24,813 nucleotides of DNA from CAYMLQ01 sp964390795 (GCA_964390795.1 CAYMLQ010000044.1:1-24813); one strand, 5' to 3'. Positions 8,481-16,190 are shown, counted from the first letter of the stretch. Notes: generated by a model not told the origin, from the sequence alone. Numbers and translations are program-made.

Positions 8481-10159
8481 GCACCAACCATCTTCCGTTT
8501 GTCGGCCATTAGGCCTGCTCTTTGCGCATCGACGCAGTAAAAGTCCTCTTTGCTGATTTCTCCCGCTGCATACCGTCGCCACGCTTCGTGTCCGACGCGT
8601 TCCATTGCGACGGGCCATCCACTACGAACGTAGCATAGTGACAGGAAGTTACCTAAATCGGATTCTCTAACCCCTGTCACATTTGTGGTTTCGATATCCG
8701 TACTATGATCAAGCGCATTGTCGGGATGAAGGTTAGGAAACAGAAACAATAGGGCATGCCAACCGTACAGAAAGTCTGTTTCGGAAAGTGCATGCAGGGA
8801 TTTGCGATCCAACTGAGCGAACCTCTGTAGTTCGCGTTCGGCTGCTTCGGTTGACCGAGGAATGGACTTACGATTGATCGAGGCTGCCTCTCCAATACCT
8901 TTGTTGGTCACTATCGAATCACAACTCTGACAAAATTGTCTTTTTTCTGCACCATTAATGGCCTTTACCGTCGAAGTCGCATTTGTCACGAGATAAGCTT
9001 CTACTGCCAAACCGACAGATTCGGCGATAAGCGGCGGAACCGCATTGCCGATCAACCGGAAGGCGTGCGTGCGGGCTATCGGAAAACAGAACCAGTCTGG
9101 AAAGCTCTGCACTCTGGCAGCCTCTCTCGGCGTCAGTGAGCGATTTTGCGTCGGGTGGATGAACATCAAGCCGTCTTTACTGAGATGGGCGACGATTGTA
9201 CTACATGGTTTCTGCCGACTTTGGCGGGTGTAGCGGTCTTTGAAGCTGGATTTGTCGTAGGGAAACTCAAACACAACTCCGCGATCTCGCATGGCTGTGG
9301 CAGAGTTCTCGCCTTCGTTCAATAATGCAAAATCTCGTAGATCGCGCTCACTGTGTGGTCTTGCTACGTGGTTGGTCAATTTTTTGGCGATATCGATTTC
9401 AAGAACTTGAGTAAGATACTTTGCCGTGTTTTTGTCGCCACTTTGCAAGTGCTTCTTCCTGCGATCAAGGTCGTAATCACGCTCATCATCGCCACCACCG
9501 GCACGGAGGATGGGCAAATCACCAAGCGCAGTTCCTAAAACTGTTCGCGCTTCAGCACGTGGGGCTGGCTTCAGATCGGGCGGGAAGTAGCCGTGAATAT
9601 CGTTGCGAACGCCGATAATGAGTTGGCGGCGTCGCTTCTGAGGTACACCCAGTTCCCAAGAATCCTCAATCTGGCCATGAACCCGGTAGCCAAGTTCACG
9701 GGATTCCTTTTGTACACGGGTGAAGTACTCTCCCCCTGCGGCAGTACGAATACCCAAGACATTTTCTATTACAAAGATTTGCGGGTGGAAGTGCCTAACA
9801 AAGCGAAGAAACTCGCGATATAGTTGTCGCCGAGGGTCTTCTTTAATGCGTGCACCATGATTGGACCCATCCCGTTGGCGTGCTGTCGAAAATCCCTGAC
9901 AGGGCGGACCTCCTACAATCACGTCAACATGATCCGTGCCAATAAGTTTTGCAAGCTCTTCGGTGGAAAAAGTGGTGAGATCGCGTTCTAGAGCGTGCTT
10001 AACTTCAGGGATATTTGCTTTGAGTGTCGCTACAGCTTCGGCATTGAAATCGATCGCGGCCAAACATTGGAACCCGGCCCGTTGCATGCCAAGCGTAAAA
10101 CCTCCACAGCCACAAAAGAGGTCGATGAACTGTAGTTTATTCGTCGCTCGTTCCCCCAT
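8477..10159 (-). CDS. DNA (cytosine-5-)-methyltransferase with C-terminal extension
   Basis: This 560-residue protein makes 5-methylcytosine in a specific DNA site, presumably marking self DNA. All core motifs are present: motif I FIDLFCGCGGFTLGM (11-25), catalytic PPCQGFS with C87, motif VI ENVLG (132-136), motif VIII QKRRRQLIIG (174-183), motif IX/X RSLTPREAARVQSFPDWF (340-357) and RLIGNAVPP (368-376). About 165 further residues follow, with one CxxC (C410, C413) and a Trp/Tyr-rich end. That extension is not part of a minimal C5 enzyme and may bind partners. It is the first gene of the operon, so methylation would precede nuclease expression. The ATG at 10159 places motif I ten residues from the start, as usual. 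An open frame extends to 10288 but adds an unconserved stretch, and neither start has a good ribosome site. Confidence 0.93.
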   Translation of the reverse strand: MGERATNKLQFIDLFCGCGGFTLGMQRAGFQCLAAIDFNAEAVATLKANIPEVKHALERDLTTFSTEELAKLIGTDHVDVIVGGPPCQGFSTARQRDGSNHGARIKEDPRRQLYREFLRFVRHFHPQIFVIENVLGIRTAAGGEYFTRVQKESRELGYRVHGQIEDSWELGVPQKRRRQLIIGVRNDIHGYFPPDLKPAPRAEARTVLGTALGDLPILRAGGGDDERDYDLDRRKKHLQSGDKNTAKYLTQVLEIDIAKKLTNHVARPHSERDLRDFALLNEGENSATAMRDRGVVFEFPYDKSSFKDRYTRQSRQKPCSTIVAHLSKDGLMFIHPTQNRSLTPREAARVQSFPDWFCFPIARTHAFRLIGNAVPPLIAESVGLAVEAYLVTNATSTVKAINGAEKRQFCQSCDSIVTNKGIGEAASINRKSIPRSTEAAERELQRFAQLDRKSLHALSETDFLYGWHALLFLFPNLHPDNALDHSTDIETTNVTGVRESDLGNFLSLCYVRSGWPVAMERVGHEAWRRYAAGEISKEDFYCVDAQRAGLMADKRKMVGA

Positions 10160-10412
10160 TGCTAGTCGTTTCTGAGTGCCGTGCCGAGAAGCGCTCTGCA
10201 CTACATCGCATCGAGAAGAAGAAATAGTTGTTTGTGTTCTCATGTGCATGGCGCAGATCAAACTTTGAAACCAAATCATCGATGGCACAACACTAGTCTA
10301 CGGCAACCGAACAGGCCGCCGCGCATAAGTCGCAAGACTCATGCTGTGTGCACCGTAATAAATTTAATTTTAGCACCGTGAATGAGAGAATTGCGAGACC
10401 AAAAGACAGCCG
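10160..10412 (-). promoter_or_regulatory. Upstream region of the defence operon
   Basis: This gap separates the integrase stop from the methyltransferase start and must hold the defence operon's promoter unless the operon is read through from the integrase. The heptamer GCACCGT occurs twice in direct orientation (10350-10356 and 10373-10379), 23 bases or about two helical turns apart, around a very AT-rich core. That layout suits a regulator or an A/T-rich promoter. No clear -35/-10 pair and no integrase terminator could be assigned with confidence. Confidence 0.4.
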
Positions 10413-11510
10413 CTACTTCGCCTTCTCCACGGCCGCCCGCAGTTCCTCCACGCGTTCCGCGTGGTCGTAGCGGGCCGCTGTCGCGTCCTCGGTCCAGCCG
10501 CCCAGCCGTTTAGCCAGGTCATCCGACACCCCCGCCTCGCTCAACCTAGTGCGGAACGTGTGCCTCCACGAATGGAACGTGAACCCCTCCCCGACCTTCG
10601 CCGCCGTGAGTATCCCAGAAAAGAGCCCAGGCCCGTTACTGGCGTGGGTACGCGGATAGACCTTCGCATGGATCGGAAGCACATCGGCTGCCTCCGGATC
10701 CATTTTCCGCGCCTTTTTAAGCTCGGTCAGCAACGGATCCACGAGCGGCACAAGGACGTTGATCGCGTGTTTTTTTGTTTTTGGCGGCGTGTGGCGTATC
10801 ACGCCCTGTTTCAAATCGATCTCGCTCCATGTGAGCCGCGCAACCGAACTGTATCGCATCCCGGTGTACCGCGCGATAAGCGACGCTAGGAGCCAGCCGT
10901 TCCCCGCCTTCTTGGCGGCATCGAGTACGGCTTTCTCCTGTTCGCGCGTGAACGCCATACCCCGGTCGCTGTCATTGGCTTCCGGACGCACCAGCGGCCA
11001 CGGGTTTTCAACGCCGTCGCGGGCGCGGCGCAGGGCTTCCCAGATGGTAGACAGGTCCCCGAGGATGTGCTGCCGGGTCTTGCCCTTCAGGCCTTGCGCT
11101 GCGAGGTAAGAGGCATAGGCGGTCGCGGTGGCCCGGTCGATAGCCGCCACTTCCAGCGCGGCCGGGTAATCCGTTTTCGCCCAAGTCTGCAAGCGGCGGA
11201 TGGCCAACGCGCGTTTATCGAGCGTTGTCTTTTCCAGTTCCCGGCCTGCCGCGGTCATCCATTCCGTATAGGCTGGCCAGACATCATCCAGGGTCATCCG
11301 GGTTTTGTTCGTGAATCCGCACACGGCGTCAAGCATGGCATGCAGGCGGTCGGCGGGTGCCTCGCGGTTCAGTCCCATGCGAAAGGTCTTCTCGATGACC
11401 TCGGCCTTGGCGCGGTCAGTGGTTCCGCTCGATTTGCGGATCCTTTTACCACCCGGCGTGCGGATCTGAAACCACCAAAAACGGCAATGCGGCTGTTTGT
11501 ACAAGGGCAT
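10413..11510 (-). CDS. Tyrosine recombinase / phage-type integrase
   Basis: This 365-residue protein performs site-specific integration and excision. The catalytic set is visible: R219 in ARYTGMRYSSVARLTW, a basic beta-hairpin with HTPPKTKKH (240-248), HSWRHTF with H313 and R316, W339 in LGGWT in place of the second His (an accepted variant), and the nucleophile Y348 in AARYDH. The N-terminal part (1-70) carries an arm-binding-like region and residues 73-165 a SAM-like core-binding domain. The ATG at 11510 has GGAG six bases upstream and is preferred over an in-frame ATG at 11522. It lies 128 bases from the 3' end of tRNA-Ala and points away from it, as expected for an element inserted at that tRNA. 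It is more GC-rich than the defence genes it carries. Confidence 0.95.
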   Translation of the reverse strand: MPLYKQPHCRFWWFQIRTPGGKRIRKSSGTTDRAKAEVIEKTFRMGLNREAPADRLHAMLDAVCGFTNKTRMTLDDVWPAYTEWMTAAGRELEKTTLDKRALAIRRLQTWAKTDYPAALEVAAIDRATATAYASYLAAQGLKGKTRQHILGDLSTIWEALRRARDGVENPWPLVRPEANDSDRGMAFTREQEKAVLDAAKKAGNGWLLASLIARYTGMRYSSVARLTWSEIDLKQGVIRHTPPKTKKHAINVLVPLVDPLLTELKKARKMDPEAADVLPIHAKVYPRTHASNGPGLFSGILTAAKVGEGFTFHSWRHTFRTRLSEAGVSDDLAKRLGGWTEDATAARYDHAERVEELRAAVEKAK

Positions 11511-11558
11511 GTTAAGCTCCAATTAAAACGGATTAAGCTGTAACAATGCGCCTATTTT

Positions 11559-11577
11559 GCCATACATTGGCCATACA
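11559..11577. repeat. Two direct GCCATACA copies one helical turn apart
   Basis: GCCATACA occurs at 11559-11566 and 11570-11577, with starts 11 bases apart, between the integrase gene and the tRNA 3' end. The phasing and location fit arm-type binding sites for the integrase or an excisionase, but could also be chance. Confidence 0.4.
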
Positions 11578-11585
11578 CCGCAACA

Positions 11586-11621
11586 ACAAAAAACCACGTA
11601 ACCTGTTGCAGTCACGCGGTT
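11586..11621 (-). terminator. Likely intrinsic terminator downstream of tRNA-Ala
   Basis: On the minus strand, AACCGCGT pairs with ACGTGGTT (11614-11621 with 11592-11599, one G-U pair), followed by six T. It lies 17 bases past the tRNA's encoded CCA end. If the attachment core ends at the tRNA, this terminator was brought by the element and replaces the original one. Confidence 0.6.
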
Positions 11622-11637
11622 CTGAGTGATTCTGAAG

Positions 11638-11713
<76 letters not shown>

Positions 11714-11743
11714 ACTGGCCTTTGCAGGCGAAAAATCGGGTGT

Positions 11744-11772
11744 ATTAAACCATTCCGGCGGGCCAATGTCAA
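11744..11772 (-). promoter_or_regulatory. Promoter of tRNA-Ala
   Basis: On the minus strand, a perfect -35 TTGACA (11767-11772) has a 17-base spacer and -10 TTTAAT (11744-11749, five of six). The predicted start is about 25 bases before the tRNA 5' end. Confidence 0.8.
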
Positions 11773-11795
11773 CCACGGCCTGAAATATTTTTGGC

Positions 11796-11821
11796 GGTGG
11801 CGATTTTTGGTGGCGATTTTT
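11796..11821. repeat. Exact 13-bp tandem duplication between divergent promoters
   Basis: GGTGGCGATTTTT is repeated twice with no gap (11796-11808, 11809-11821), between the tRNA-Ala promoter and the guaB promoter. It may be a replication-slippage product or a regulator site upstream of guaB. Confidence 0.7.
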
Positions 11822-11832
11822 CACCTTCGCAA

Positions 11833-11863
11833 TTGTCAACGCGCCCAAAATAGGTTATATAAT
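11833..11863 (+). promoter_or_regulatory. Promoter of guaB
   Basis: TTGTCA (11833-11838) and TATAAT (11858-11863) are separated by 19 bases, which is somewhat long. A TTATAT at 11855-11860 would give 16. The ribosome site GGAGG (11885-11889) lies six bases before the guaB ATG at 11896. Confidence 0.6.
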
Positions 11864-11895
11864 AACGGGAAAGCGAAACGAATCGGAGGTCACAG

Positions 11896-13389
11896 ATGCA
11901 CGTTAACGCACAAGTCAGCGCTTTCATGAAACAGTTCCCTTACGAGGGTCTCACATTCGACGACGTCACGCTCGTCACACGGTACGCCGATTTCCTGCCG
12001 GACGACACCAGTCTCGCCACGCGGTTCACCAGCCGGATCACCCTCAACATCCCGTTCGTGAGCGCCGCGATGGACACCGTCACCGAAGCCGGCATGGCCA
12101 CCGCAATGGCGATGCTGGGCGGTATCGGCGTCATCCACAAGAACCTCCCGCCCGAAGTGCAGGCTCAGCACGTGCGCCGCGTGAAGCATCACCTGAACGG
12201 CCTGATCATGAAGCCGGTCGCCTTTCACGCCACCGACACGCTCGCCTTCATCCGCCAGTATCGCGACGAGCACCACCTCTCGTTCAGCGGGTTCCCGATC
12301 CTCGACGATCAGGACCGGCTGGCGGGGATCGTGACCTCCAGCGACATCCGCTTCGCCAAGAAGACATCCACCCGCGTCTCGGAGGTGATGACGACGCGCG
12401 TCATCACCGCCGAGCCCGGCACCACGCTGGCTCAGGCCTACGCGATCATGATGGAGAACAAGATCGGCAAACTCCCGCTGGTCGACGCTGCGGGCCGCCT
12501 CGTGGGCCTCTACTCCTTCACTGACGTGCTGGAACTGGTCGAAAACGCCCAGCCGCTCTACACGCGTGACAGCCGCTACCGCCTGCGCGTGGCGGCGGCG
12601 GTCAGCGCCGGCGACCACGACCGCATGGCGCTGCTCGCGAACGAGGAGGTCGACGTGGTCGTTGTCGACAGCGCGCACGGCCACTCCAAAGGCATCCTCG
12701 ACATGGTCGCATGGATCTGCAAGCACTACCCCGACATCGATGTCGTCGGCGGCAACGTGGCCACGGCGGAGGGCGCTCTGGCGCTCTACAAAGCCGGCGC
12801 GCACGCCGTCAAGGTCGGCATCGGCCCCGGCTCCATCTGCACGACGCGCGTCGTGTGCGGCGTCGGCATCCCGCAGATCACGGCCGTTTACCAGGCCTCG
12901 CAGGCGTTGGACAACGCCATCCCCGTCATCGCGGACGGCGGCATCCGACTCTCCGGCGACGTGCCCAAGGCGCTGGTGGCCGGCGCGGACACGGTGATGC
13001 TCGGCTCGATTCTCGCGGGCACCGAAGAGAGCCCCGGCGAGAAGATCATCCACGAAGGCCGCCATTACGTCGTCTACCGCGGCATGGGCAGCCTCGCCGC
13101 CATGAAAGAGGGCAAGGGCAGCCGCCAGCGGTACGGGCAGGACAACACCAAAGATGACGAACTCGTGCCGCAGGGCATCGAGGGCATCGTGCCTCTGGCG
13201 GGTTCGGTCAAAAAGATCATGACCCAGTTCTGCGGCGGCCTGCGTTCGGCGCTCGGCTACTGCGGCACGCGCACCATCGCGGAGCTGAAGCGCGACGCCG
13301 CCTTCTACCGCGTCACTAACGCGGGCGTGCGCGAAGCCCATCCGCACGACGTGAAGATCATCAAAGAGGCGCCCAACTACCGTTCGTAA
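11896..13389 (+). CDS. guaB: Inosine-5'-monophosphate dehydrogenase
   Basis: This 497-residue enzyme oxidises IMP to XMP with NAD+, the committed step of guanine nucleotide synthesis in the cytoplasm. Visible features are the N-terminal barrel start FDDVTLVTRYADFLPDD (21-37), a tandem CBS (Bateman) domain at about 105-217, the NAD/IMP barrel with VVVVDSAHGHS (254-264), the catalytic loop GIGPGSICTTR with C315, DGGIR (347-351), and the flap dyad R412-Y413 in SRQRYGQ. The length is near the usual 490. A good ribosome site precedes the ATG. The CBS domain usually binds adenine and guanine nucleotides for feedback control. It has its own promoter divergent from tRNA-Ala, is clearly chromosomal, and has markedly higher GC than the defence genes to the left. 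Confidence 0.98.
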   Translation: MHVNAQVSAFMKQFPYEGLTFDDVTLVTRYADFLPDDTSLATRFTSRITLNIPFVSAAMDTVTEAGMATAMAMLGGIGVIHKNLPPEVQAQHVRRVKHHLNGLIMKPVAFHATDTLAFIRQYRDEHHLSFSGFPILDDQDRLAGIVTSSDIRFAKKTSTRVSEVMTTRVITAEPGTTLAQAYAIMMENKIGKLPLVDAAGRLVGLYSFTDVLELVENAQPLYTRDSRYRLRVAAAVSAGDHDRMALLANEEVDVVVVDSAHGHSKGILDMVAWICKHYPDIDVVGGNVATAEGALALYKAGAHAVKVGIGPGSICTTRVVCGVGIPQITAVYQASQALDNAIPVIADGGIRLSGDVPKALVAGADTVMLGSILAGTEESPGEKIIHEGRHYVVYRGMGSLAAMKEGKGSRQRYGQDNTKDDELVPQGIEGIVPLAGSVKKIMTQFCGGLRSALGYCGTRTIAELKRDAAFYRVTNAGVREAHPHDVKIIKEAPNYRS

Positions 13390-13438
13390 AATCCCTTTTT
13401 CGTTTGCGCCGCCACCCCGTTTTGGGCTAACATACGCG

Positions 13439-13489
13439 AAATCAAAAGAGTGATTTAGACTTCCGGAGCGCGTGCGCGTGCATGCGCAC
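13439..13489 (+). promoter_or_regulatory. Leader of the ferredoxin gene with two inverted repeats
   Basis: AAATCA-N6-TGATTT (13439-13444 and 13451-13456) is a perfect dyad without a T run, so it is more like a protein-binding site than a terminator. A second perfect stem, GTGCGC-N6-GCGCAC (13472-13489), would form a hairpin 25 bases before the start codon. A weak promoter candidate (TTGCGC at 13404, TAACAT at 13428) lies upstream. Confidence 0.4.
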
Positions 13490-13513
13490 CGGCCAACACC
13501 TAAGGAGACCACC

Positions 13514-13684
13514 ATGGCGTATCAGATTACAGAGCAGTGTGTCGCTTGCGGGCTGTGCAAAGACGCCTGCCCGGTTGAAGCGATCAGCGAAGGTTCCCCC
13601 ATCTACACGATCGACGCTGACAAGTGCATCGATTGCGGCGCGTGCGCGGGCGAATGCCCGAACGAAGCGATTGTCGCCGGCTAA
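13514..13684 (+). CDS. 2[4Fe-4S] ferredoxin, clostridial type
   Basis: This 56-residue electron carrier has two classical cluster motifs: C9-x2-C12-x2-C15-x3-C19-P and C38-x2-C41-x2-C44-x3-C48-P. The two halves are related by internal duplication. All eight Cys ligands and both prolines are present, so two low-potential [4Fe-4S] clusters are expected. Such ferredoxins serve oxidoreductases in anaerobes (pyruvate:ferredoxin oxidoreductase, hydrogenase). The specific partner is not encoded here. The ATG at 13514 is chosen because AAGGAG lies seven bases upstream. A longer frame from 13472 would cover the leader hairpin and ribosome site. A strong terminator follows, so it is probably a single-gene transcript. 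Confidence 0.95.
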   Translation: MAYQITEQCVACGLCKDACPVEAISEGSPIYTIDADKCIDCGACAGECPNEAIVAG

Positions 13685-13706
13685 GGTGGCCTTCCTTTTC
13701 ATGCGG

Positions 13707-13735
13707 GCGGCAGGTGTTCACCTGCCGCTTTTTTT
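13707..13735 (+). terminator. Strong intrinsic terminator after the ferredoxin gene
   Basis: A perfect 10-bp GC-rich stem (13707-13716 with 13719-13728) has a two-base loop and is followed by seven T. It isolates the ferredoxin from the phosphoesterase gene. Confidence 0.93.
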
Positions 13736-13785
13736 CTCCCGGCCATCTCCCGAGCGCGGGTCTGCATCCTGAAGCCCCTTCCGCC

Positions 13786-15321
13786 ATGCGCTACGCGATC
13801 ATATCCGATCTCCACGCCAACCTGCCGGCGTGGAAAACCGTGCTGGCAGATCTCGCCGACATGAAGGTCGACAAGATCATTTGCCTCGGCGATGTCGTGG
13901 GGTACGGGCCCGACCCCGTGGGCGTTCTCGAATCGGTCTACCGCGTTGTACACATCACCCTGATGGGCAACCATGACGCCGCCGTCTGCGGCAAGATCGA
14001 CCCGTGCGTCTTCTCTCCGCGCGCCCAGGCAGCCGTGCTGCGGCACCGCGAGCAGATCTCGCCCCGCGGACTCGCGTGGCTCAGCGGGCTGCCGCTGGTC
14101 GTCACCGCTCCCGGCTTCCGGTGCGCGCACGGCGACTTTTCCGAGCCGGCCGCCTTCCGCTACATTATCGAGGCCAAAGAGGCGCTGCCCTCCTGGAGCG
14201 CCACGCAGGAACAACTGCTTTTCGTTGGCCACTCGCACCTGCCAGGCATTTACGTCATCGGCGCCAGCGGCGTCCCCCACTTTGTGAACCCCTGCGACTT
14301 CCAACTGGAAGAGGGAAAGCGCTACATCGTCAACCCCGGTACCGTCGGGTATCCGCGCGACGGCGACTGCCGCTCGTCCTACTGCATCTACGACGACACG
14401 GCCAAGAGCATCGCCTTCCGCTCCTTACCCTTCGACTGCGAAGGATACCGAAAGTCCCTCCGCGAGGCCGGGCTTGAGGACGATCCGTGGATGGAGCGCA
14501 AGGAGACGCAGCACAGCCTTCCCGAGCTGCGCGCGCGGCTCTCTTTTGCCATACCGCTCACGACGGACCAGCACGCGCAGGGTGTGCGCGAGCAGAGGAG
14601 CCTCACTCCGCGGGTGCCCCGTAAGCTCCTGCTGCCATTTTTGATTCTGCTGCTGTTCGCTGCAGGCGTTGCCGGCTATACGGCTTTCGCGGTTTTCGCG
14701 GCGGGCCGCTCGCCATCCCGCGCGCCCCTCTCCCTGAACGTGCCCGATTTCGACCTGCCCTCGCTTGTCGCTTACCCCCTCATCCCGCCGGACAAGAACC
14801 TGCTGCCCGTCATCCCTTCGGAGCTCAGCCCAGACGGGCGTCTCGCGGGCTGGCGCTACGCGTTTGAAGACCGCAAGCGGCAAGCCTTCGGCACCGGCCT
14901 GCGCGACGGCGCCATCACCCTGCGCATCGCGCACGCCGGGCCTTGCAGGGTCCAGCTCGAGTCGCCGCTCATCAACCTCGCGGGAACCAACCTCCGCATG
15001 TTGCGGCTGCGCGGACAGGTCCGCCGCCTCGACGACTTCACCGGGGCGGTTTTCTTCCAACTCGCCACCTACACGACCCAGCCTGACGACTCGCTTTTGC
15101 TGGGCCCGACGCACAGCTTCGAGGTGCGAGACACCCAGGGCAAACCGGCGGAGGCGGCGGCGCTGAGCCGCAAAATCCCCACCCTCCCGAAGCGCGTCAC
15201 ACATGTGCGTTTCCGGGTCGAGGCCGACTTCGCTGGCACCCTGGAGATCGAGCAGCCATCGCTCACCGATGACAGCGACCGCGCGCGGGCGGCGTCCCGC
15301 ACGAAAGGGAGTGCCGAATGA
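13786..15321 (+). CDS. Membrane-anchored calcineurin-like phosphoesterase with C-terminal extracytoplasmic domain
   Basis: This 511-residue protein has three parts. Residues 1 to about 220 are a complete metallophosphoesterase of the small YfcE/MJ0936-like type: SDLH (D8, H10), LGDVVGYGPDP (D36), GNHD (61-64), HGD (H115) and GHSH (148-151). That family uses two metal ions to hydrolyse phosphodiesters. A polar linker follows, then one membrane helix (about 281-306, LLLPFLILLLFAAG). Residues 320-490 (NLAGTNLRMLRLRGQV, FRVEADFAGTLEIEQPSL) are predicted mainly beta and resemble a carbohydrate-binding jelly roll. With Lys/Arg before the helix, the enzyme half should be cytoplasmic and the beta domain periplasmic. 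The ATG at 13786 starts directly with the catalytic fold. Longer frames run back over the terminator. No strong ribosome site is seen. The stop overlaps the next start as ATGA. Confidence 0.85.
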   Translation: MRYAIISDLHANLPAWKTVLADLADMKVDKIICLGDVVGYGPDPVGVLESVYRVVHITLMGNHDAAVCGKIDPCVFSPRAQAAVLRHREQISPRGLAWLSGLPLVVTAPGFRCAHGDFSEPAAFRYIIEAKEALPSWSATQEQLLFVGHSHLPGIYVIGASGVPHFVNPCDFQLEEGKRYIVNPGTVGYPRDGDCRSSYCIYDDTAKSIAFRSLPFDCEGYRKSLREAGLEDDPWMERKETQHSLPELRARLSFAIPLTTDQHAQGVREQRSLTPRVPRKLLLPFLILLLFAAGVAGYTAFAVFAAGRSPSRAPLSLNVPDFDLPSLVAYPLIPPDKNLLPVIPSELSPDGRLAGWRYAFEDRKRQAFGTGLRDGAITLRIAHAGPCRVQLESPLINLAGTNLRMLRLRGQVRRLDDFTGAVFFQLATYTTQPDDSLLLGPTHSFEVRDTQGKPAEAAALSRKIPTLPKRVTHVRFRVEADFAGTLEIEQPSLTDDSDRARAASRTKGSAE

Positions 15322-16169
15322 TCCGATCCCTCCACGACGAGGTCTGGGCTTTCGACTGCGAGTGGGTTCCCGACTTGCAGGCCGGGCGCCTGCTCTACCA
15401 GTTGCCCGACGACCTGCCGTCGCACGAGGTCCTGCGCATTATGTGGGAGCAGGGCGGCGCCACGGCGGAGAACCCCACGCCCTTCCTGCGCACCCTGTTC
15501 TGCCGCGTCGTCTCGATCGCCATGGTCGTCCGCCGCACATATAAAAACGGCGAGGTGCAGCTTTTCCTGCAAGCCCTGCCTGAAAACCCCGACGACGAGT
15601 CCCAAGACGAAACCTATATCCTCAAGCGGTTTCTGCTCGACGGACTCTCCACGCGCAACCCCCAGCTGGTCGGCTTCAACTCCCGCAACGCCGACCTGCG
15701 CATTCTCACCCAGCGGGCCATCACCAACGGGCTCAGCCTGAAGAACCTCAGCGACCGCCTCGACGCCAAGCCGTGGGAGAGCATGGACGTGGACCTGATG
15801 GAGATGCTCAGCGGGTTCGGCAAGAACTACGCAGTCTCCCTGCACGAGATCGCCACGCTGTCCGGCATTCCCGGCAAGCTGGACACGACCGGCGACGACG
15901 TCTGCGGCCTCTGGTATCGCGGCCGCAGGCGCGAGATTGTGCAGTACAACTGCTTCGACGCGCTCACCACCTACCTCGTCTGGCTGCGCATGGCGCTCTT
16001 TTCGGGACGTTTCACCGAAGACGAATACCGTACGGAGCAGCGGCGGGTGAGAACCCTCATTGAAGAACGCCTGCAGAAACCCGAGAACGCCTTCCTCCGA
16101 AAATACCTCACCGCCTGGCAGGACCTCAAAACGAGAACCGGCCAACTCGCTGACGGGGTCTTTGATTGA
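15318..16169 (+). CDS. Predicted 3'-5' exonuclease, PolB-like (DnaQ/DEDD fold)
   Basis: This 283-residue protein resembles the predicted 3'-5' exonucleases related to the proofreading domain of DNA polymerase B. Exo motif I is AFDCEWVP (D13, E15), motif II GFNSRNADLRIL (D126), and motif III YNCFDALTTYLVW (D214, with Tyr210). The acidic residues for two metal ions are therefore present. It has no polymerase domain and should trim single-stranded DNA or RNA ends in the cytoplasm. The ATG at 15318 overlaps the stop of the phosphoesterase gene, so the two are translationally coupled and may act together in nucleic-acid or nucleotide turnover. The gene ends 21 bases before the convergent lpxA stop, with no obvious terminator between. 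Confidence 0.85.
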   Translation: MIRSLHDEVWAFDCEWVPDLQAGRLLYQLPDDLPSHEVLRIMWEQGGATAENPTPFLRTLFCRVVSIAMVVRRTYKNGEVQLFLQALPENPDDESQDETYILKRFLLDGLSTRNPQLVGFNSRNADLRILTQRAITNGLSLKNLSDRLDAKPWESMDVDLMEMLSGFGKNYAVSLHEIATLSGIPGKLDTTGDDVCGLWYRGRRREIVQYNCFDALTTYLVWLRMALFSGRFTEDEYRTEQRRVRTLIEERLQKPENAFLRKYLTAWQDLKTRTGQLADGVFD

Positions 16170-16190
16170 TTGATCGCCAGGGCGAACGGC

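Noticed and set aside
10160..10288. 43-residue N-terminal extension of the methyltransferase
   Set aside because: C5 methyltransferases begin about ten residues before motif I. The extension is Ser/Cys-rich without conserved features, though it could still hold the true start because neither site has a clear ribosome site.
11890..13515. Minus-strand open frame of 541 codons opposite guaB
   Set aside because: It is the antisense of a clear IMP dehydrogenase gene. Such frames arise from GC-rich codon use, and its composition (Val/Asp/Arg/His-rich, no motifs) is artificial.
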